Part shown: positions 1-6,491 of the stretch, one piece after another
Layout of the letters: each line of letters begins with the position of its first letter
Position numbering within the stretch: position 1 is the stretch's first letter
Assembly: GCA_937916135.1 (NCBI GenBank)
Contig: CALFTQ010000125.1
Location: 1-18,645, forward strand
From: an uncultured Verrucomicrobiales bacterium
GTDB lineage: Bacteria > Verrucomicrobiota > Verrucomicrobiia > Verrucomicrobiales > Akkermansiaceae
Length of the DNA: 18,645 nt
Direction of reading: 5' to 3'
Notes under the pieces: generated by a model
Databases searched by the model: none
Told to the model about the DNA's origin: nothing
What the model saw: the letters and a program-made list of their open reading frames with translations, nothing else
Made by a program: the position numbers and the translations under genes

Positions 1-1
1 C

Positions 2-82
2 GCCTCCAAGGAAGGCACCGGCACCACCGTCACCCTCACCCTCCCCCGCGCCGACCGCGTCGTGCGCCTCCTGCCTTCCTGA
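2..82 (+). CDS. 3' end of a probable sensor histidine kinase (partial)
   Basis: Only the last 26 codons and the TGA stop lie in the window. The frame reads ASKEGTGTTVTLTLP followed by a short tail. An EGxGTTVTLTLP stretch close to the C-terminus is typical of the last glycine-rich (G2) box and final strand of the HATPase_c domain of two-component sensor kinases. No other part of the protein can be seen, so its signal and partner are unknown. The stop codon runs directly into the first linker of the palindrome array. Other GHKL ATPases cannot be excluded from so short a piece. Confidence 0.6.
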   Translation, partial: ASKEGTGTTVTLTLPRADRVVRLLPS

Positions 83-186
83 TTACGTCCGCGAGCCCCG
101 GCTCGCGGATATCGTTCAGGCCTCAGGCCTGAATATCGTCCATGCGAAGCATGGATATTGTCCGCGCCTGAGGCGCGGATATCGTT
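81..186. repeat. Tandem array of four variable palindromes with a conserved linker
   Basis: Four inverted repeats follow each other at a pitch of about 22 to 27 bases: 90-107 (7-base arms, loop CCCG), 117-131 (CAGGCC, loop TCA), 141-153 (CATGC, loop GAA) and 163-177 (CGCGCC, loop TGA). The arms differ from unit to unit. The nine-base linkers between them are nearly constant: GATATCGTT at 108-116, AATATCGTC at 132-140, GATATTGTC at 154-162 and GATATCGTT at 178-186, with a decayed copy at 81-89. The array fills the gap between the 3' ends of two convergent genes. A terminator or mRNA 3'-end role is possible, but no T-tract follows. I cannot assign it to a named repeat family. Confidence 0.8.
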
Positions 187-210
187 CCCCCATAGGCCTT
201 ACTCAGTCTC

Positions 211-229
211 TTTCCCTATCATTGGGAAA
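211..229. other. Short inverted repeat between convergent genes
   Basis: TTTCCC at 211-216 pairs with GGGAAA at 224-229 around a seven-base loop. It lies 3' of the small membrane gene on the minus strand and of the histidine kinase on the plus strand. It could be a weak bidirectional terminator, but neither side is followed by a clear run of T, so the role is uncertain. The rest of 187-282 shows nothing recognisable. Confidence 0.3.
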
Positions 230-282
230 AGATTAAGCCCAACCCAACAGCGAGCGAAATCCGGCAACACTGGACGATATCC

Positions 283-717
283 TCACTGAGTTCGGACGCT
301 GCGTCGGAGGACGCCTGTGAGCACCAGGCTGGCCACCAGGCCGAGGGCGGTGAACCAGAGGGGGAGCTGCCAGGCCGCGGGCTCATGCGGCGCGGCAGAG
401 TGCGCCACCAGCAAGGTGAGCGGCAGGTGCCAGAAGGTGCCCAGCAGGAAAATAATGCCCAGGCTGCGGCGGTTCACTCCGCCACAGGTGAAGAAAACCT
501 TGCGCACCATGCCTGCCACCACCGCGGCCACGGCCATGACCACCGGCAGCAGGGAGCCCAGTGCCCCGGCGGTTTCTCGCAGGCGTTCAGGTGTCAGCGG
601 CTCAGCCAGCAGTTCTTTCAAAGGCGCATAGCACAGCGCGGCAAACACCACCGCCCCGTAGGAAAGCGAGCGGTTGAACAGCGAGCGGAATGAAAAGGGA
701 TCCTCCGGGGGTATCAT
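283..717 (-). CDS. Small four-helix membrane protein of unknown function
   Basis: The 144-residue product has four hydrophobic segments, at about residues 18-37, 52-71, 85-105 and 116-137, separated by short charged loops, with basic residues at the C-terminus (LRRSVRTQ). I do not recognise a family motif. Its ATG overlaps the stop codon of the upstream GH16 gene (ATGA at 714-717), so the two are almost certainly co-transcribed and translationally coupled. That suggests, without proving it, a shared role, for example in glycan-related envelope function. The product is expected in the cytoplasmic membrane. Confidence 0.75.
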   Translation of the reverse strand: MIPPEDPFSFRSLFNRSLSYGAVVFAALCYAPLKELLAEPLTPERLRETAGALGSLLPVVMAVAAVVAGMVRKVFFTCGGVNRRSLGIIFLLGTFWHLPLTLLVAHSAAPHEPAAWQLPLWFTALGLVASLVLTGVLRRSVRTQ

Positions 718-1643
718 TTCTTCCTGCGGTTCTTCTTTTTCTTCTTTCGGGCAGGCCGGGGCTCAGCGGGCTCCTCATCGGCAGCACCAGTGCTTGCCTT
801 TTCGCCCTTGGTGTAGTAGCGCACGTAGTCAATCTCGAACTGCACCGGGTACTGGGCGGCGTCCGGAGCCTCGGCCCAGCCATCGATGGCGGTGTTCATG
901 ATGAGGTAGCAGGGGGTGCGCAGCGGGTTATTGCCGTCCGGGTAGTTGGCCTCCTCGATGCGCACGCGGCCTACCTCCGCATCATCGATGAGGATGCGCA
1001 TCACCTCCTCATCCCACTCCAGCACGTAGGTGTGGAAATCCTTGCTGTAATCGGGGATGCGGGTGGTGCGGATGACCTTGTGCTCCCGATTGCTGCCGTT
1101 TGCCCCCCAGCGGAAGATGGAGTAGCAGGTCTCAGGCTCCTGGGAGATGTGCTCCAGGATATCGATTTCGCCGTTGGCAGGCCAGCCGTACTGGTTCACG
1201 TGCATGGTCCAGAGCGCGGGCCAAACCCCCTTGGCCCTGGGCACCTTGGCGCGTATTTCGAGGCGGCCGGGGCACTCGAAATGCTTCACATCACGGCTTG
1301 TGACCGAACCGCTGGCATAGGGCATGGTTTTGCGCTGGTGGGTCCAGTGGGCTTTCGCGGGATTGTAGTTGCTGTTCTTCGTCTCGCGGGCTTTGGAAAT
1401 GAGGATGAGCTTGCCGCCGCGCACCTTCACGCAATCCTTCGTGTAGGTCTGCACGGCATCCTGGTTGCGGATGACCCCCAGCTCATGCCGCCATTTCTTC
1501 GTGTCCAGCTTGCTGCCGTTGAACTCATCGGCCCAGTCCAGCCGCCAGCCGCCGGGCAGGGTTTCCGGTGCTTCCTTTGCGGCAAGCGGCGCTGCGAGCA
1601 GGGTCGCCATGACCAGCACATGCTTTATGCGTGAACGTATCAT
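714..1643 (-). CDS. Exported glycoside hydrolase, family 16 (laminarinase-like)
   Basis: The 309-residue protein starts with a basic n-region, a hydrophobic core and an AAPLAA-type cleavage region (residues 1-22), so it should be exported. The catalytic signature NGEIDILEH at 157-165 holds the GH16 ExDxxE triad: E159 as nucleophile, D161, and E164 as acid/base. The form without an extra residue is usual for laminarinase, lichenase and agarase-like members. Typical GH16 features around it are WADEFNG (37-43), GVWPALWTM (139-147) and a final FEIDYVRYY strand (269-277). The substrate is probably a beta-1,3/1,4-glucan or a galactan-type host glycan, but it cannot be fixed from sequence. The C-terminal 30 residues are odd: an acidic/Pro stretch followed by a Lys/Arg-rich end (residues 299-309). 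The gene overlaps the following membrane gene by ATGA. Confidence 0.9.
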   Translation of the reverse strand: MIRSRIKHVLVMATLLAAPLAAKEAPETLPGGWRLDWADEFNGSKLDTKKWRHELGVIRNQDAVQTYTKDCVKVRGGKLILISKARETKNSNYNPAKAHWTHQRKTMPYASGSVTSRDVKHFECPGRLEIRAKVPRAKGVWPALWTMHVNQYGWPANGEIDILEHISQEPETCYSIFRWGANGSNREHKVIRTTRIPDYSKDFHTYVLEWDEEVMRILIDDAEVGRVRIEEANYPDGNNPLRTPCYLIMNTAIDGWAEAPDAAQYPVQFEIDYVRYYTKGEKASTGAADEEPAEPRPARKKKKKNRRKK

Positions 1644-1649
1644 GCTGCT

Positions 1650-1655
1650 ATGATA
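1650..1655 (-). promoter_or_regulatory. Possible -10 element placing the GH16 transcript start at its ATG
   Basis: TATCAT on the minus strand ends six bases before the GH16 ATG (1643), which would give a leaderless or nearly leaderless mRNA. No good -35 lies 16-18 bases upstream (TCGATT is the best). A competing weak -10-like TATACC lies further upstream in the 76-base gap, so this call is tentative. Confidence 0.25.
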
Positions 1656-1719
1656 GAAAAAAATCTCCCGTGAATCGAGCTTTTTTTGCGCGGTATGGTA
1701 TAAGTGTTATCGGGCGGTT

Positions 1720-2676
1720 TCAGGAGAGGGAGTCGAGGCGCTCCATGAGCTCTGCACCCAGCGCCTCCTGGCCGGCTGCTGCGGCGCAGTCCTCCAGCTG
1801 GGCCACAGTGCGGGCGCCGATGAGCACGCTGGTCACCCCGCTGCGCTGCAGCAACCAGCGCAGCGCCAGCTGCGTGAGGGGTATACCCGCCTCGGTGGCG
1901 ATGCCCTGCAGCGCCGCTACGCGCGCGGCCTCGGCTGCTACTTTATCTGCATCCAGGAAGGGGGAATCGCAGCGCTCGGCGCGGGAGCCGGCGGGCAGGG
2001 CGGGGGAGCCCAGGTATTTGCCGGTGAGCATACCCTGCGCCAGCGGGGAGAACACGATGCTGCCGCAGCCCTGCTCGCGCGTGGCGGGGAGCATGCCGGT
2101 CTCGCAGCTGCGGTCCAGCAGGTTGTAGCGGAACTGGTGCAGCAGGCAGGGTACGCGCGCCTCTGCCAGAAGTGCGCAGGCGCGATTGAAGGCTGCTGCC
2201 GGATATTTCGAAAGGCCTATGTAGAGCGCCTTGCCGCTGCGTACTATCTGCACCAGGGCCTCGATGGTTTCCTCCAGCGGGGTATCGGGGTCCGGGCGGT
2301 GGTGGTAGAACACATCCACATAATCCAGTTTCAGGCGGCGCAGGCTCTGGTCCAGCCCGGCGATGAGGTGCTTGCGGCTGCCCCAGTCGCCATACGGCCC
2401 CGGCCACATCAGGTGCCCCGCCTTGGTGGAAATGAACATCTCATCCCGGTGCCCGGCAAATTCCTGCTGCAGCAGGCTGCCGAAGCGCTCCTCCGCGCTG
2501 CCGGGGGGCGGGCCGTAGTTATCTGCCAGGTCAAAGTGGCAGATGCCCAGCTCCAGTGCGCGCCCGATGATGGCAGCATTCTGCGCCCGCTCATCTCCCG
2601 CGCCGAAATTGTGCCACAGCCCCAGTGAAATCTCCGGCAGCAGCACCCCGCTGCGCCCGCATCGTTTGTATTTCAT
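1720..2676 (-). CDS. Aldo/keto reductase, YghZ/Gpr-like
   Basis: This is an NADPH-dependent aldo/keto reductase fold of 318 residues, cytosolic. Visible motifs are MKYKRCGRSG at the start, HFDLADNYGPPPGSAEERFG (residues 47-66), STKAGH (83-88) and DVFYHHRPD (121-129). They supply the catalytic set D49, Y54, K85 and a histidine at 125 or 126. The GPPPGSAEE sequence after the catalytic Tyr is characteristic of the AKR14/YghZ (L-glyceraldehyde-3-phosphate reductase) branch; the physiological substrate is inferred only. I use the ATG at 2676 rather than the first in-frame ATG at 2688, because family members start MKYxxxGRSG and because the predicted -10 box covers the upstream ATGs. It is a single gene with its own promoter, unrelated in function to the neighbouring cell-wall genes. 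Confidence 0.9.
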   Translation of the reverse strand: MKYKRCGRSGVLLPEISLGLWHNFGAGDERAQNAAIIGRALELGICHFDLADNYGPPPGSAEERFGSLLQQEFAGHRDEMFISTKAGHLMWPGPYGDWGSRKHLIAGLDQSLRRLKLDYVDVFYHHRPDPDTPLEETIEALVQIVRSGKALYIGLSKYPAAAFNRACALLAEARVPCLLHQFRYNLLDRSCETGMLPATREQGCGSIVFSPLAQGMLTGKYLGSPALPAGSRAERCDSPFLDADKVAAEAARVAALQGIATEAGIPLTQLALRWLLQRSGVTSVLIGARTVAQLEDCAAAAGQEALGAELMERLDSLS

Positions 2677-2683
2677 GCCACGC

Positions 2684-2712
2684 ATCATACCCTAATCCTG
2701 CAGGTTTGTAAA
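2684..2712 (-). promoter_or_regulatory. Near-consensus sigma-70 type promoter of the aldo/keto reductase gene
   Basis: On the minus strand TTTACA (2712-2707) and TATGAT (2689-2684) are separated by exactly 17 bases; each matches the sigma-70 consensus at five of six positions. The -10 box ends seven bases before the ATG at 2676, so transcription would start at or next to the A of the start codon and the mRNA would be leaderless. The two upstream in-frame ATGs (2688 and 2685) fall in the -10 box and would not be transcribed. Confidence 0.6.
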
Positions 2713-2748
2713 GACCGGGCAAAAATGAGTGATCTGCCGGTATGTGTG

Positions 2749-2765
2749 ACCAGGTGGTTCCTGGT
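2749..2765. other. Short inverted repeat between the L,D-transpeptidase and reductase genes
   Basis: ACCAGG (2749-2754) pairs with CCTGGT (2760-2765) around a five-base loop, about 65 bases beyond the transpeptidase stop. It could slow or end transcription of the dcw cluster, but no T-run follows it on the minus strand. Apart from this and the reductase promoter, 2677-2828 shows nothing recognisable. Confidence 0.25.
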
Positions 2766-2828
2766 GCTCCAAGGACTTAGTGTTGAGAATGATAAATGGT
2801 TTCAGGGTTCGCGCTGGAGCATGCAGCA

Positions 2829-3308
2829 CTACGTGCCGCTTATCAGGACGGGGGTATGGAGGGGGACGAGGTCAAAGAGTGTGGCGGCGTCCTGAGGGGA
2901 GAGGCGGATGCAGCCGTGCGAGGCGGGGGTGCCGAGCTGCGCGGTATCTGCCGTGCCGTGGATGTAGATGAAGCGGGAGAGGGTGTTCGCATTGTGCGGT
3001 TCGAGCCCGCGGAGGGTGAGGATGCGGGAGAGGATGGCGTCTTCCCCTCGGCTGGCGGCGGGGTGCAGGCCCACGGGGATGCGGCCTCGGAATACGGTGA
3101 GCAGCGGGGCGTTTTCCCCGTGCAGGGAGTGGATGACGAAGCGGCCCAGCGGGGTGCGGCCGCTGCCGGGCTCGCTGCCGGTGCCGGCGGCGCCGGTGCT
3201 GCACGGCGCGGAGAAGAGCACCCTGCCCGCTGCGGAACGCAGCTCCAGCCGCTGCTCCGGCACGGAGATATGGATGGTATTTGCCATTTGCGGAGCACGG
3301 GACTTCAT
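2829..3308 (-). CDS. L,D-transpeptidase, YkuD domain only
   Basis: The 159-residue protein is essentially one YkuD (L,D-transpeptidase catalytic) domain. The active-site region reads IYIHG (114-118) then ASHGCIRL (129-136), giving H117, H131, nucleophile C133 and R135. Such enzymes make 3-3 cross-links between meso-DAP residues or attach proteins to peptidoglycan, which fits the meso-DAP type MurE in the same cluster. No signal peptide or membrane anchor is visible at either possible start (3308, or MANTIHIS at 3287), although the reaction is normally periplasmic. It begins 30 bases after murG on the same strand, so it is probably the last gene of the cluster transcript. Neither start has a useful Shine-Dalgarno sequence. 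Confidence 0.85.
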   Translation of the reverse strand: MKSRAPQMANTIHISVPEQRLELRSAAGRVLFSAPCSTGAAGTGSEPGSGRTPLGRFVIHSLHGENAPLLTVFRGRIPVGLHPAASRGEDAILSRILTLRGLEPHNANTLSRFIYIHGTADTAQLGTPASHGCIRLSPQDAATLFDLVPLHTPVLISGT

Positions 3309-3338
3309 TCCCGTATACCTTGACGAGCCAGCGCTTCC

Positions 3339-4418
3339 TTATTCACCCAGAATGGTTCTGGCGATATCCTCGGCTGCGTTGGGGCGGGAGAGGGCCCGCA
3401 TGGCAGTTTCCATGGTGTTGCGGGTCTCGGGGTTCAGGGCGGTTCCGTGCACGAAGTCGTGGACTTTCTGCACGGTGAGGTCGGCCTGCTGGATGAGGAC
3501 GGCAGCGCCGTGGTCGGAGAAGGCGCGGGCGTTGTGGGTCTGGTGGTCGTCTGCCGCAAAGGGGTAGGGGACAAGCAGGCAGGCCTTGCCGATGAGGGAG
3601 AGCTCGGTGAGGGTGGAGGCACCGCTGCGGGCAATGACGCCATCTGCCGCGGCATAGGCGGCGGGCATATCGGCACAGAAGCCGAGCACGGTGATATTCG
3701 GGGCGCCGCCGGCCAGGGCGTTTACGCGCTCGAAGTCCAGGCGGCCGGCGATGACGAGGTAGTGCACCTGCGGGTCGGCCTTGGCGGCCTCGATGAGCAG
3801 GGAATTGAGGTTGCGCGCGCCCTGGGAGCCGCCGGTGACGAGGATGACGGGCTTATCCTGCGGAAGTCCGAGGCGCTCGCGGGCCTCGGCGGGGCTGGGC
3901 AGGTGGCGGATTTCATCGCGCACCGGGGTGCCGACTACGGCGCAATCACTGCCGGGGAAGTGCTGCACGGCTTCCTGCATGCCCACGAGCACCTTGGTGC
4001 ACCAGCGGGCGGTGAGGCGGTTCGACTTGCCGGGCATGGCGTTGGAATCATGCACATAGGAGCGCAGGCCCAGGGCGCGGGCGGCCTTGCAGGGGGGCAG
4101 GCTGGTGAAGCCTCCCATGCCGAGCACCACATCTGCCTTTTCCTGCCGCAGCAGCTTTTTGCAGTTGAGGTAGGTGGTGAAGAGCTTCCAGAGGAAAGCA
4201 GGCATGCGCAGGGAGAGTGTGGCAGGTTTGGCAATGGCGGGGATGGAGTGAAACTCCAGGTCGCCGTATTTGCTGGAGGCCTCGGCATCTACTTCTTTGC
4301 GGGAGATGAGGAGGATGGGGCGGTGCCCCAGCTTGCGGAGTTGCTGGGCCACAGCAATGCCGGGGAAGAGATGGCCGCCTGTGCCGCCGCAGGCGATGAC
4401 GATGTTGAGGGTTTTCAT
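3339..4418 (-). CDS. murG: UDP-GlcNAc transferase MurG
   Basis: MurG transfers GlcNAc from UDP-GlcNAc to lipid I, forming lipid II, on the inner face of the membrane. The 359-residue product has the GT28 layout: the N-terminal loop ACGGTGGH (9-16), a second glycine loop LGMGGF (99-104), HDSNAMPGKSN (123-133, the HExNxxPG box with Asp in place of Glu), VVGTPVR (161-167) and the C-domain loop TGGSQGAR (195-202). The region around ARSGASTLTELSLIGKACLLVPYP is the donor-binding segment. Length is normal for the family. It starts two bases after the ftsW stop codon, so the two are translationally coupled. Confidence 0.96.
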   Translation of the reverse strand: MKTLNIVIACGGTGGHLFPGIAVAQQLRKLGHRPILLISRKEVDAEASSKYGDLEFHSIPAIAKPATLSLRMPAFLWKLFTTYLNCKKLLRQEKADVVLGMGGFTSLPPCKAARALGLRSYVHDSNAMPGKSNRLTARWCTKVLVGMQEAVQHFPGSDCAVVGTPVRDEIRHLPSPAEARERLGLPQDKPVILVTGGSQGARNLNSLLIEAAKADPQVHYLVIAGRLDFERVNALAGGAPNITVLGFCADMPAAYAAADGVIARSGASTLTELSLIGKACLLVPYPFAADDHQTHNARAFSDHGAAVLIQQADLTVQKVHDFVHGTALNPETRNTMETAMRALSRPNAAEDIARTILGE

Positions 4419-4420
4419 GG

Positions 4421-5569
4421 TCAGGGTTCCTTGATTTCCTTAAGTCTGCGGAGGGGCCAGTAATTCTGGGGAATGGTGGGAGTATGCCGCTGGATGCTGG
4501 TGAGCAGGCCGATGGCGGCAATGGTGAAGACGAGGTTGGTGCCGCCGCTGCTGATGAAGGGGAGGGGCAGCCCGGTGTTCGGCAGAAGCGTGGTGACCAC
4601 CATGATGTTGAGCATGGCCGGCCAGAAGATGGTGCAGGAGAGCCCCAGGGCCAGGATGCGCCCGAATGTGTCGTGGGTTTTTACGGCGAGCACCAGCCCG
4701 GAGAAGGTCATGATGGTGAAGAGCAGCACCACGCCCGCTGCCCCCAGAAACCCCCATTCCTCACCGATTTCGGCAAAGATGAAGTCGGTGTGCGCATAGG
4801 GGAGGTTGCCGTATTTTTCAATGCCGTCTCCCAGCCCCACGCCGGTGAGCCCGCCACGGGCAAAGGCGAGGATGGCAATCCACTGCTGGCGCCCTGCTCC
4901 CTGGCTGTATGCCTTCGGGTCGAACCATGCTTCGATACGCATCATGCGGTTTTCGCTTCCGGTCATCATGATGTACAGGCAGATAGCCCCGATGAGCATG
5001 GAAAGCAGCATGAGCCAGGTGCGGGTGCCGGAAACATACATCACACAGAATCCGGACATGGCCAGGGCTGCGGCGGTGCCCATGTCTTTTTCAAAGAGAA
5101 TGAGCATGAGCGGTATGCCGAACAGCACTGCACCCGGCCAGAAAAAGCCGCGCCAGAAAGTGCCGGCAACTTCGCGGTGTGTGGTGTACCAGTGCGCCAG
5201 TGTAAGCATGAGGGTGATTTTTGCCAGCTCACTGGGCTGGAAGGTGAGCCCCAGGTTAATCCAGCGTGATTCACCATTGATGGTTTTACCAATGCCGGGC
5301 AGATAGCAGCAGATGAGCAGCACCAGGCAGACCCACCAGGCTATGTAGACCACTTTTCGCCAGTAGTGGTAGTCCACCCGGCTGAGACCGAGGGCCGTGA
5401 TGAGCCCGAGCATGGCAAACATGCACTGCTTGCCCAGGAACGTATCATACCAGGGAAGCTCGTCCTGCCCCTGCACGCAGCTGCCGGTGCTGGCGACCAT
5501 GACTACACCCAGCGCCAGCAGCAACGTGAAACAAATCCAGATGCAGATGATGCTGATGCGAGTCGTCAT
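4421..5569 (-). CDS. ftsW: Septal peptidoglycan polymerase FtsW (SEDS family)
   Basis: This is an integral membrane glycosyltransferase that polymerises lipid II at the septum together with the class B PBP. The 382-residue protein has about ten hydrophobic helices. It carries SEDS signatures: INGESRWINLG...QPSELAK (97-117), AHTDFIFAEIGEEWG (259-273) with D262 at the position of the essential Asp, and TGLPLPFISSGGTN (332-345). FtsW and RodA are hard to separate by motif, but the position between murD and murG and the septal PBP in the same cluster favour FtsW. The 17-base gap from the LysM gene is C-rich and lacks a Shine-Dalgarno sequence. Confidence 0.95.
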   Translation of the reverse strand: MTTRISIICIWICFTLLLALGVVMVASTGSCVQGQDELPWYDTFLGKQCMFAMLGLITALGLSRVDYHYWRKVVYIAWWVCLVLLICCYLPGIGKTINGESRWINLGLTFQPSELAKITLMLTLAHWYTTHREVAGTFWRGFFWPGAVLFGIPLMLILFEKDMGTAAALAMSGFCVMYVSGTRTWLMLLSMLIGAICLYIMMTGSENRMMRIEAWFDPKAYSQGAGRQQWIAILAFARGGLTGVGLGDGIEKYGNLPYAHTDFIFAEIGEEWGFLGAAGVVLLFTIMTFSGLVLAVKTHDTFGRILALGLSCTIFWPAMLNIMVVTTLLPNTGLPLPFISSGGTNLVFTIAAIGLLTSIQRHTPTIPQNYWPLRRLKEIKEP

Positions 5570-5586
5570 GGGCGTAGATGGGGGCG

Positions 5587-6468
5587 TTATTCGCTGACCT
5601 TGAGCTTCCGACCGACCTGGAGACGGCGGGCGTCGGCGGCGGTCATGTTGTTGAGCTTGAGTAGCTTAACGAGCGGTATGTTGTACTTTTTGGCAATTCG
5701 GCCAAGATTTTCACCACGCTTGACTACATGGTATCTGGCAGCTGCTTTCTCCACAGGCTGAGCGGCGGGGGCGGGCACGGCATCTGCAGGAAGCGGTACG
5801 TTCAGATAGGTGCCGCCCGGCAGGTTGGTCAGGGAGGCCATCTGGGTGTTGGCCCCTTTGAGCACATCTTCGGTAACGCCGTACTGGGCTGCGATTCGGC
5901 CCCAGGTTTCACCTGATTTCACGAGATGCGGCTTGATGACCACATTGCCGGCCGGAGCCGGGGCAGCGGGGGCCGGTTGAACGGCTACGGGCTGAACCGC
6001 AGGGGCAGCCTGGGTTTCCTGAACTGCTGTGACGGCTTCCATATTCACCGGCGCCTGGGTGATGTGCACCTGCGTGTCGGCCTGGGCGGGCTGTGCAGCC
6101 GGGGCAGGTAGCGCCGGCGCCTGGGCGGGCTGTGCGTTGACTACGGGCTGTGCCGGTGCGGCAGGTGCGGGCTGAGCGGGGGCCGCCGGCGGCGGGGTGA
6201 TGGTGGGAGCCACGGCAATGCCGCGGTCGCTCTTGCTGATGTTACCGCGCAGCATGACTCCGCCAATGACGAGGATGTGCACCACAATGAGCCCCATGAT
6301 GATGCGCACGATGAAATTGGGGTTGGTGGAATCGACAGTCATGCCGATATTAGTGGAGACACGGTGAATTTTGTCTGGTTTGCGGAATAGGAAGCTCAGG
6401 TAGTGGCGCTTGGTTTTGGCGCGGCCCAGAGCAGTCTGCTGGAGGGAAGATTGTGCTTTTTTTCTCAT
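5587..6468 (-). CDS. Membrane-anchored protein with two LysM domains in the dcw cluster
   Basis: The 293-residue product has a basic cytoplasmic N-terminus (about 1-50), one transmembrane helix (51-73, IVRIIMGLIVVHILVIGGVML), a long Pro/Ala/Gln-rich linker (about 86-175) and two LysM domains: 180-226 (HLVKSGETWGRIAAQYGV) and 246-292 (YHVVKRGENLGRIAKKYNI). LysM binds GlcNAc-containing peptidoglycan, so the protein probably links the inner membrane to the wall, perhaps at the division site given its place between murD and ftsW. No enzymatic domain is present. I start at ATG 6468, 23 bases after the murD stop, rather than at 6531 inside murD. A start at 6342 (MTVDSTNPNF) is also possible. The linker composition is low-complexity. 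Confidence 0.88.
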   Translation of the reverse strand: MRKKAQSSLQQTALGRAKTKRHYLSFLFRKPDKIHRVSTNIGMTVDSTNPNFIVRIIMGLIVVHILVIGGVMLRGNISKSDRGIAVAPTITPPPAAPAQPAPAAPAQPVVNAQPAQAPALPAPAAQPAQADTQVHITQAPVNMEAVTAVQETQAAPAVQPVAVQPAPAAPAPAGNVVIKPHLVKSGETWGRIAAQYGVTEDVLKGANTQMASLTNLPGGTYLNVPLPADAVPAPAAQPVEKAAARYHVVKRGENLGRIAKKYNIPLVKLLKLNNMTAADARRLQVGRKLKVSE

Positions 6469-6491
6469 ATGAAGGTATATCGGTAAATATA

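Noticed and set aside
81..186. CRISPR array
   Set aside because: The constant element is only nine bases and the variable parts are palindromes, not spacers; no cas genes are present.
3447..4463. 338-codon plus-strand open frame antisense to murG
   Set aside because: A Gly/Glu/Ala-rich shadow; MurG on the minus strand is certain.
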